Source of the DNA: Priapulus caudatus
Taxonomy: Eukaryota; Priapulida; Priapulimorpha; Priapulimorphida; Priapulidae
Reading direction: 5' to 3'
DNA length: 57,326 nt
Assembly (NCBI RefSeq): GCF_000485595.1
Contig: NW_014577432.1
Coordinates: forward strand, 196,222 to 253,547
The first letter of the stretch is position 1. Each line of letters starts with the position of its first letter. Shown in pieces: positions 49,441-57,326 of the stretch. Both the position numbers and the translations under genes were made by a program. Below the pieces are notes generated by a model. It did no database searches, was not told the origin of the DNA, and was given only the letters and a program-made list of their open reading frames with translations.

Positions 49441-49977
49441 ATATCCAGTGGACAGTGGTACTAGGAATATTTGCCTATGGTATATCTGCCACGTGACTAT
49501 GGATGAACTTCACGACGTTTCACAGCCAACAGTTATAGTCATTGTTTAAAACGCGATGTTATTGATCAATATGTTTTATATGTAAAATAGATTTAATCAC
49601 TTTTTGATGACATGACATAATTGTGGTATGCGAAAAACAAGATTTATACTAATGGGTGATAGTTTGTTGAGCAATTCAGTGAATCGGATTTCTTTCCTTT
49701 TCTCCCAAGAAGTTTCCTTCTCTGGTGCGGCATGCAATGTAGAGCATTGTAAAACAACTACAGTTTCTCCTTACTTGTTGACGTGTGTCTGCTTGTGCTT
49801 AGGTATGCATGCCCGTACCTGCGTCTAGCCAACTCACGTGACCTCGGTCAGAAAACGTTCGCTGAACATGTTTTTGAGTGAAATATTATAATTGTAAAAT
49901 TCTCAGCTATAACAGACCGGTAAGCAAGCGGGAAGAAAAGTGCACAGCTGCGAACTCGTGCTTACGTGGTGATGGTG
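49441..49977. other. non-coding, nothing recognised
   Basis: No homology seen; the rest of the transposase was looked for and not found. Confidence 0.45.
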
Positions 49978-50150
49978 CCTACTAACACAGGCACTTGAAG
50001 CATATCAACTGTAAGCGCACGGCGCCGCCATTGCGCGTACACTAATACATAGATATAAGAGATACACTCATATATCTATGTATTAGTGTACGCGCAATGG
50101 CGGCGCCGTGCGCTTACAGTTGATATGCTTCAAGTGCCTGTGCCTACTAA
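49978..50150. mobile_element. perfect fold-back transposon (72-bp arms) with 8-bp target duplication
   Basis: Arms 49986-50057 and 50071-50142 are exact reverse complements (72 of 72) around a 13-base loop. Ends read CACAGGCACTTGAAGCATAT. CCTACTAA occurs at 49978-49985 and 50143-50150, a perfect 8-bp target-site duplication. An 8-bp duplication with CA...TG ends fits hAT or P-type transposons. There is no coding capacity. Identical arms indicate a recent insertion or gene conversion between arms. Confidence 0.95.
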
Positions 50151-50424
50151 GATGATGTATGCAGATTAGTGTTATGGTGTTATCCCTTTTCTTTCCGCTC
50201 CTCTCCTCTCCAGCAGCCCAATAGCTATATGTTGCAATTGCTATAAGTGTTATCTCGTGTATGTCGTTCACTCTTTCCTTTTGCACAGTTAGACTAGTAT
50301 AAAGTCTTCTCTCTCCTTCTACACAGCTAAGCGAGTATATAGTAGTTTCTCTACTCACATCTCGTATGCTGTTTACGTACATATCTCCCTAGTCACAGCC
50401 TGGTTATTATGTGATTTGCTCTCG

Positions 50425-50433
50425 CGCGCGCGC

Positions 50434-50467
<34 letters not shown>

Positions 50468-50530
50468 CCTCTCGCTCGCCTCTCTCTCTCTCTCGCTCTC
50501 TTGCCTCTCGCTCACCTCTTTCTCTCTCGT
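50425..50530. repeat. CT microsatellite
   Basis: CT units with GCC/CGC interruptions. Confidence 0.93.
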
Positions 50531-51159
50531 CCCAGACGGCGGGGGCTATATGATTTCCTTCCGCCTCACAGCATCGCTCCTTCTGTGTGCTCTCGCTCTC
50601 TCCAGAGCTTGGCGTTTGCGTCCTTTTTCACACACAGCTGCTGGGCGTTACGGTGCCCCCAATTCTCACAGGCGGTCTGAGATAAGTACAGGCGCAATTT
50701 CAACTTGAGGGTAGAAGCTAAACCTACAAACGGATTTTTGTATACGCCTGAAATACAAACACAAGCGTACTATGTTCACACACGTACACGTCAACGTCGG
50801 TGTGTATTCATTCTCTACTCATACATTCATCTAAGTCATATATCATAACTTATTATTGCCGATACCGAACTTCAATGCCGATGCCCTTCAAATGCTCCTC
50901 TGCAACACACAATTACACCCCAGGCACGCCGCGCTGTGCACAAACAACAAGTATAATGAGAACATGACGTACTGTGTGCGTACGGTGAAATTGTGGGCTG
51001 CAGTGGAGGGAGCTTGAACCACACGCATTCTTATTACACGGTATTATTAGCTCTTGATATATATATATATGTATATATATATAGTCTCTATATTTTTATT
51101 GTTTGTTCACGGCGGCGTGCGTGCGGTGAGACTGCGTGTTGCAAAATATGTCCTTTCAA
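50531..51159. other. non-coding, with family A upstream segment
   Basis: 50925-51000 (CACGCCGCGCTGTGCACAAACAACAAG...) resembles 38293-38320, suggesting family A extends upstream. TAGCTCTTGATATATATA at 51049 is a half-site of the TCAAGAG family. Confidence 0.5.
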
Positions 51160-51275
51160 TGGGATTTACCTGGAATTAGTCGATAGAGAATACGTAAACA
51201 TTAAGACTTTGGTAGTAAACACATTTCGTGTTTATTTACTATATCATTTATTTATTGCAACATTCCAAGTGCCAG
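51160..51275 (+). repeat. repeat family A, copy
   Basis: GACTTTGGTAGTAAACACAT, TTCGTGTTTATTTACTAT and CATTCCAAGTGCCAGT match the other copies. Confidence 0.75.
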
Positions 51276-51293
51276 TGCGATACACGTGTATCG

Positions 51294-51342
51294 CATATGT
51301 ACATATGTACATATGTACATCTTACATATGTACATATGTGAG
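51294..51342. repeat. ACATATGT tandem palindromes
   Basis: Repeated GTACATAT units, self-complementary. Confidence 0.85.
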
Positions 51343-52391
51343 CTAGATGATAGATAGATTGACTATATCCAATATATATAGTAGGCCTATATACTTACCG
51401 GCGGTGAAGGCTGTGTTATTAATCCGCGACGTATGGAGTTGTTCGACACCGTGAACGAACTGCACGATTATTAAACTCATCGAGCGGTCACCGCGTGCAG
51501 CACTGTTGACTCGTATGTTGAAGTATGTGAAGTTGCGGTATATTGAACCAACGCCTAGCCTCGTAAACGTAACAAAAACACAATGCGTGCACACGTACTC
51601 GGCTGCACACGAAGCGACGGTCCATTCTCGTCCAGACCAAGTACTAACGTCATAACGTCCATGCACGGCACCGATACGTTCAGAACTCAAAGTAACAACA
51701 CGTACAATTGTCCGTCTATCAGCAGTTCATTAAACCATAGTATCACGATTTCCTACTTACGCGTAATAGGAGGCTATTTAATTGATATCATGTCAGCGAT
51801 AAAAAAAACTGTCGCACTAACTGTGCGCACACGCCTCCGTACGGACACCAAACACACATACAGCTGCCAGCATTCATAGACGACCCCAAACAACCGCCAA
51901 GATTTATAGATGGACCCATACAGCCGCCAACATTTATAGACGGCCCCTTATCGTCGGTTTCCCACGGTCTCCGCAGACGATCAATTCGCCGGTAAACGAC
52001 TCAGGAACAATAGTCTGCACATCGTGAACCCGTCCTCAACGCAGTATTGGAGGAAGTGTCACGGTAACAAATACAACAGTAGAAGCTACGGTAGTTAATC
52101 GAACGATTACTTGATTAACAATTCACCGTGCCTTCGTCAGCGCACATCTTTGTGATCCGCAGCTCGCTCGTTATAGGTGTTGAACGACAGTAGAAGGCGT
52201 CCATCGGCTGCAGGCCTAAATAAGCATCGAACAGAAATTAATTAAAAATACGCACACTGTTACTGCGCTTACAAAACATACACTTTATTCATGTTGAATA
52301 ACTACAGATTTGTGCTCTATGCTCCGCTCGACACTTTTTCCAGCTCTATGATGCGAATTTCTACAGAGTAGTCGGATCCCGTTTCATACAC
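51343..52391. other. non-coding, nothing recognised
   Basis: Short GCC(A)ACATTTATAGACG-type repeats at 51865-51945. No exon seen. Confidence 0.45.
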
Positions 52392-52622
52392 AAAAATGCC
52401 GCAAACGGCAGTTAGATGCGATATTATATGACTACTAGGCACTTTAATTTAATTTAATTTTTTTTTTTTTTAGGGTTAGGGTTAGGGTTTAGGTTAGGTT
52501 TAGGGTTTAGGTTAGGTTAGGGTTAGGGTTAGGGTTTTTTTTTTTTTAAGTGCCTAGTAGTCATATCCTAAGTGCCTAGTAGTCATATAATATCGCATCT
52601 AACTGCCGGGTGCAAAAATGCC
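52392..52622. mobile_element. telomere-cored inverted-repeat element 2 with 9-bp target duplication
   Basis: The element is 52401-52613. The left arm, CGGCAGTTAGATGCGATATT then ATATGACTACTAGGCACTT, is matched by its reverse complement on the right (AAGTGCCTAGTAGTCATAT, then AATATCGCATCTAACTGCCG). AAAAATGCC occurs at 52392-52400 and 52614-52622, a perfect 9-bp target-site duplication. The core is TTAGGG-type repeat (52471-52535) framed by poly-T. On the right the subterminal AAGTGCCTAGTAGTCATAT is duplicated in tandem. Confidence 0.92.
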
Positions 52623-53087
52623 CGACCGGCGACCATGGCTACGCCACTAGCTGGAATGGCACAATTACACAACACGAATAATTTTACTTCTAATGCTTCC
52701 TAGACGTCCACGAGGCATCTACCTTGCGTACATAATACAAATTATTGCACTCTAGTGCCGAATTTCGGCGAAAAAAAATTCCAAAAAAGGTCTTTTCTAG
52801 AGACGAAATAGTGCGGTGAACAATTTGCGGAGGCTTACTGTTGTACATCTCCTATAGTGACCCAAACTCCACGACAGATGGCGCTCTCGCTCTGGCTCAA
52901 TTCTACCTGAGTATTATCCTGAGTGTGGGAAGGGGCCACTGCATGCAGTTTGATAGTGACCATGATGACAGGCACAATTAAAGGACAGGATCTTTGCGGG
53001 CAAATTGATTGTTTATAGGTGGCGAAATGGCGAAATGGTAATGCATGTTGCCATCACCGCATTATACACTACTTCAATATACATAAT
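52623..53087. other. non-coding, nothing recognised
   Basis: No repeats or homology of note. Confidence 0.45.
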
Positions 53088-53141
53088 AACAAGAGCGTAC
53101 TAAGTGTGTACGTATTAACTATATAGTCAATACGCTCTTGA
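53088..53141. repeat. hairpin element (TCAAGAG family)
   Basis: ACAAGAGCGTA on the left pairs with TACGCTCTTGA on the right, with an imperfect interior (GTACGTATTAAC, AGTCAATACG). Confidence 0.75.
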
Positions 53142-53279
53142 TAATAATATTGTAGCAATGTCAATGGCATTTTAGCAAGGACAGGTGCGGTTGATTGCGG
53201 TGTCACAGCGCCATCTATAGGGAATAATAGAATGATCGCTCTTGGCAAAGACGATTATAGATAACGCCTCGCATTTACT

Positions 53280-53470
53280 TATACAAACACGCGCACGCAC
53301 GCTACGCCCCGCACACTCCACACACCACTCACCACCACACCCCACCCGCATGCGCGCGCACCACCGGGCGCGCCGCACCCGCGCGCGCGCACCACACCAA
53401 CAAACAACACCCACCCCCCCCATACATCACACACCCACCCACACACCCCCCCCGGCACACATGTCACACA
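53280..53470. repeat. CA/CCA-rich low-complexity tract
   Basis: CACACCAC, CGCGCGCACC and CACCCCCCCC words. Confidence 0.85.
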
Positions 53471-53789
53471 CTCACGGACTCACGGTATTGTTTTTCATGT
53501 AATTGACAAGGGGCGGGCGTGTACCTATTTGGTCAGCGGTGGTATAACATCAACAGTATAGCTTGTATCTCACTGCCAACTACCTACGCAGCGCCCCACA
53601 CAAAGTTATTATCGCGTGTAGGTGTGAGCGGTGGCGCGCGGCGTGATCTTCGGAGCTCGCTTAATTAAACACACATATATTGAATTTGTTTTTTATTTAT
53701 TATATTATCTTAATATTTAATCGCTCTTGCATGTGTACGAATGTTTCGTAGCGTGTGTGTGCATGTCGTTTTGCGTTCCATTCGAGGTC

Positions 53790-53825
53790 AGTGTGTGTGT
53801 GTGTGTGTGAGTTGCGATTTGTGTG

Positions 53826-53861
<36 letters not shown>

Positions 53862-53862
53862 A
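53790..53862. repeat. GT microsatellite
   Basis: Two GT runs separated by AGTTGCGATTTGTGTGATG. Confidence 0.95.
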
Positions 53863-54360
53863 CCGACGTGGGTTGCGTAACGATATAGACATCTTTGCGC
53901 GTCTAGGTGTTTGTTGTTATTGCAACCTTCGAGGTGACGACGAGACGCGTTAATTGTTTGGTGTTAGCTTCTTTGTAGGATGTACAAACATCAACGCCAG
54001 GCGTTAAATTAGCGTTAAGGTACAACAACGCCAGAAATGCAGTGGCGCTTAACATTCAGCCAGAGTGGACTTCAAATCAGGGAAGACTTTCAGTCAATGT
54101 GTACATTCAACCAAGGTAAGTAATGTATCATGAAGTTAGTTCGCCCACAGGCTCGGTTATTTTGCAAGTTTTGCAAGCCTGTGAAATACCACCTGGTGTG
54201 AAATCTACAGTATCACCGAGAATATCGATGTGTGTAAGTATGTAAAATAGGAATAGTCCGATGGAGTGCTACCAGGAGTCCAGCCGTATTCGTGAAAAAC
54301 CCGGTTATCGTCTGTGACATAATATATTTGACTATTATATATTGGTATATCTATGCGCGT
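53863..54360. other. non-coding, nothing recognised
   Basis: AACGCCAG words near 53990 and 54030; no exon. Confidence 0.45.
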
Positions 54361-54619
54361 GCCTGTGTCTCTCACTCTCTCTCGCTCTCTCTTTCTCGCT
54401 CTCTCTTTTTCTCTCTCTCTCTCTCTATGGGGGGAAGGGGGTGCGGAGAGCGCGCGTGTGTATTTGTGTTTGTGTCTTAGTGTATGTGTGTGAGCTATCG
54501 AAAATTTATGCCTGCCAGGCGCTGTTGAAGTATATTGATCACATTAACGTGTAAAATTATACTTTTATATCTATATCAAGTGGCGTTGGACAGGTGGTCA
54601 GCGGAAAGTGGCAGTCGCC

Positions 54620-54735
54620 CGCTAAGCTAGGGTCAGGGTTAGGTTCAGGGTCAGGGCTAGCGGTAGAGGTAGGGGTAAGAGATAAGGAGCCTTGACATTT
54701 GACATATGGCATTTGACATTTGACCTTTGACATTT
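54620..54735. repeat. telomere-like AGGGTYAGG words and TTTGACAT tandem repeat
   Basis: AGGGTTAGG/AGGGTCAGG units at 54630-54680, then six TTTGACAT-like units at 54695-54740. Confidence 0.8.
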
Positions 54736-54840
54736 GACATTTAGGAGTGCCTGTGCGCGTGAGTGTATATATGTGTGTGTCTAAGTGTGCGTAAGTGGGT
54801 GCGTGCGGCAAGCATTGGTAGTAGACGCGGTCGGTTGCTG

Positions 54841-55333
54841 CGAGGCCCCTGATTGGTCGGCTGCAACGAGGCCCCTGATTGGTTGGCTGCTACGAGCCCC
54901 TGATTGGTTGGCTGCTACGAGGCTCTTGATTGGCTGGCTGCTACGAGGCCCCTGATTGGTCGGTTGCTAGGAGGCCCCTGATTGGTCGGCTGCTATGATG
55001 CCCCTGATTGGTCGGTTGCTAGGAGGCCCCTAATTGGTCGGCTGCTACGAGGCCCCTGATTAGTCGGCTGCTACGAGGCCCCTAATTGGTCAGCTGCTAC
55101 GAGGCCCCTGATTGGTCGGTTGCTAGAAAGCCCCTGATTGGCCGGTTGCTAGGAGGCTCCTGATTGCTCGGCTGCTACGAGACCCCTGATTGGTCGGCTG
55201 ATACGAGGCTCCTGATTGGCCGGTTGCTACGGGGCCCCTGATTGGCTGGCTGTAACGAGGCTACTAATTGGTTGGTTGCTAGGATGCCCTTGATTGGTCA
55301 GTTGCTAGGAAGCCCCTGATTGGTCGGCTGCTG
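54841..55333. repeat. 26-bp minisatellite with regular CCAAT-type motifs (19 copies)
   Basis: Unit CGAGGCCCCTGATTGGTCGG then CTGCTA, 19 copies (one of 25 bp). ATTGG, the reverse complement of the NF-Y core CCAAT, is intact in 17 of 19; the exceptions read ATTAG and ATTGC. Confidence 0.95.
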
Positions 55334-55394
55334 GTGCTCCTCCGCTCGGTAGAGGACAGACGAGCAATGACATTCATAGTCATCAGAGAGCAGG

Positions 55395-55680
55395 CAACAG
55401 TAGTTGTAGCAGCAGCAGCAGCAGCAACAACAACAACAACAGCAACAACATTAGTAGTAGTAGTAGTAACAGCAGCAGCAACAACAACAAAAACAACACC
55501 AAAAGCAGTAGTAGTAGTAGCAGCTGCAACAGCAGCAGCAAGACAAACAAAAACAACAGCAACAGCAGTAGTAGTAGCGGTAACAACAGCAGCAACAACA
55601 ACAACAGAAACAGCAGCAGTAACAGCAGCATCAGTAACAACAGCAGCAGTAGCAGCAGCAGCAGTAGCAGCACTAATAGA
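55395..55680. repeat. CAG/CAA/TAG trinucleotide region
   Basis: AGC, AAC and GTA triplets. Poly-Ala/Thr and poly-Leu frames are artefacts. Confidence 0.95.
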
Positions 55681-55689
55681 ATATATATA

Positions 55690-56240
55690 TAACGATGGCT
55701 CTTCTATGCGTCTCCCCCTCTTTCGCCTTTTCTCTCCCCTCTCTCGCCACGCGCGTGTCTTTCATCATCTCTTTCTCTCTCTTTCTCCACTTCTCGTTTT
55801 CTCATCCCATCTTCATCTTCTCCCACCCGGGCTACCCCTCTCTCTCTCCGTTGACCGCTCTCTCATCTCATCTAATCTCTCTCTATATACGCACATCCAT
55901 TCGCTCTGTCCCCCACCCCCGTCGGTGCCCACCCACCTGCTCCCCACTGGGAGGGGGAGTAAGTTACGAACGCGCCCTGTCGGCGCTCCTGACAGTCAGT
56001 CAAGCATCCAGTGGGGTGCATGGAGGCACAGCTGATGGTAGTACCTAGTAGTAGCAGCAGCAGCAGCAGCACTGGTTCTAGCAGCATAACTCAGCGAGCA
56101 GTAGAGATAAGAAGTAGTGTACGTGAGTGTGCCGCAGCGAGCGTGACTCCAGAAAGAGAGGAAGAAGGAGAAGAAGAAGATGAGATGTTAGTGTAGATTC
56201 TCTACTACTGCTGCTGGTGGTGGCGGAGGTGGCTGTGGTG
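55690..56240. other. CT-rich non-coding stretch
   Basis: Contains CTCTCTC tracts and an AGC run at 56052-56070. No domain is recognisable in the open frames. Confidence 0.4.
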
Positions 56241-56248
56241 TCACCGTA

Positions 56249-56251
<3 letters not shown>

Positions 56252-56290
<39 letters not shown>
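56252..56290. repeat. GT microsatellite
   Basis: About 18 GT units, followed by an AAGGAAGG tract at 56350-56410. Confidence 0.95.
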
Positions 56291-56474
56291 ATTGTGTGGT
56301 TCCCTACAAGCGGGTTGTGTCCGTGTGACAGATAGAGAGCACTGTGCTCAAAGAAGGAAGGCAAGGAAGAAGGAAGGAAGAAGGGCAAGGAAGAAGGAAG
56401 GAAGGAAGGGGAAAGAAAGGAAGACGACGACTGACAGAAGAGGACTTCGTTATCTGGATACATGCGGTGGGCTT

Positions 56475-56500
56475 TCTCTCCACTTCTCGCTCTCTCTCTT

Positions 56501-56542
<42 letters not shown>

Positions 56543-56590
56543 GCCTCTCTCTCCTCTCTCTTTCTCTCTCTCTCTCTCTCTTTCTCTCGA
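56475..56590. repeat. CT microsatellite
   Basis: CT units with TTTCTC interruptions. Confidence 0.95.
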
Positions 56591-57121
56591 GGGCCGTGTC
56601 TCTGTCTCTTCTCTGTCTCTCTGTGCTCGTGGCTCTCTCTCATCCCTCGAACCTCCCTTTCAAGAAAAACAGAAAAACACCATACCACTCTCCTCCCACT
56701 CCCTCCTCCTCAGCCTCCCATCGAACCTCGCCTCACTCGACCGTCCAGAGTTCCCTGCGGGACGACCTCCGTCCATCCCTTCCGCTCCCTTCCTTTCCGT
56801 CCCTCAGCTTGGCGTGCTTGCGGGCGTGTTGTGTGTATGCACGTCAGCGAACACGTGATCTTATATATGAATCTGATAGGCATTGGCTACGTGTCAGACA
56901 GGCCCTTGGGAGGCTCAAGTTTTTCGAAAAAGGATAAGTCTATTGATTAAGAGCCGAAGACTGCTTCGCTTACTGGTTCCTGTGGGTACTAGACCTCTCC
57001 TGCTGATTATACTTTTTCCGAAGCTTGAGCGTCCAAGGGCTTTGGCGTGCACCTCGTCGAGCTGTCTCGCATCATCGTCTTGAGCTCAGACAGGCCTGTG
57101 CAGTGATACGCTGACAGCCCA

Positions 57122-57326
57122 CCGCAGTGGCAGTAAGAGATTGCGATATGATGTGACTGACTAGGCCTCACTGTAGGATCATGAAGTACTAGGCACTGTA
57201 GGATATGAACTACAGGCACTCCTAGGTATCGACTATAGGCACTTGAGGTTGCCAAGATGACTATAGGAACTAGGCACTTAATAGAAAAAACTAGCCTAAC
57301 ACCTACCTAACCCTAGACCCTAACAC
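57122..57326. mobile_element. telomere-cored element 2, second copy, cut by window edge
   Basis: GGCAGTAAGAGATTGCGATA then TGTGACTGACTAGGC aligns with the left arm of the 52401 element (GGCAGTTAGATGCGATATT...TGACTACTAGGC). Then ACTA(T)AGGCACT-like subterminal units repeat about five times, and the sequence enters CTAACCCTA telomere repeat at 57293, where the window ends. It is more diverged than the 52401 copy. Confidence 0.75.

Noticed and set aside
55334-56035. 233-codon Ala/Thr-rich open frame
   Set aside because: Derived from CAG/CAA/TAG triplets and CT-rich sequence; no domain is recognisable.

Overview
The window is eukaryotic nuclear DNA from an invertebrate animal. Coding exons are short, bounded by GT/AG sites in consistent phase, and separated by long introns and intergenic DNA full of microsatellites, minisatellites and short inverted-repeat transposons. 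Three genes are recognisable: an ecdysone-receptor type nuclear receptor, a proprotein convertase of the PC1/3 or furin class, and LRP2BP. The EcR-type zinc finger, a PC1/3-like convertase and TTAGGG-type interstitial telomere repeats together suggest a lophotrochozoan such as a mollusc, annelid or brachiopod. This is an inference; other invertebrates are not excluded. There are three N gaps (831, 10 and 25 bases). Internal duplicates around 38-42 kb differ by many one-base indels, so sequence quality there is suspect.

Layout. 161-343 (-): one EcR-like exon with the first zinc finger. 344-5209: non-coding, with a degenerate telomere-like tract and a head-to-head inverted 46-bp minisatellite. 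5210-17721 (+): eight phase-compatible exons giving the second half of a convertase (oxyanion Asn, catalytic Ser, P domain, acidic tail). The exons for the signal peptide, prodomain and catalytic Asp and His were not found. The introns hold a telomere-cored transposon, two tandem arrays, hairpin elements and a 580-bp CTAT microsatellite. 17722-24739: intergenic. 24740-37031 (-): a complete six-exon LRP2BP gene whose exons sum to 1074 nt (357 residues plus stop). 37035-57326: no confident host gene; tandem repeats, a long inverted-repeat structure, a decayed pogo/Tigger-like transposase, a perfect fold-back element, and two copies of a second telomere-cored element.

The most notable content is in the repeats. 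Two unrelated inverted-repeat elements (6374-6661 and 52401-52613) each enclose an interstitial telomere tract and each have a perfect 9-bp target-site duplication; a third, partial copy runs off the right edge. At least seven tiny palindromes share TCAAGAG-type ends. A 157-bp element at 49986-50142 has two perfect 72-bp arms and an 8-bp target duplication. In LRP2BP a 26-bp minisatellite is built from the gene's own 5' splice site, making a ladder of candidate splice donors. A 19-copy, 26-bp minisatellite at 54841-55333 places ATTGG (inverted CCAAT) motifs at regular spacing.
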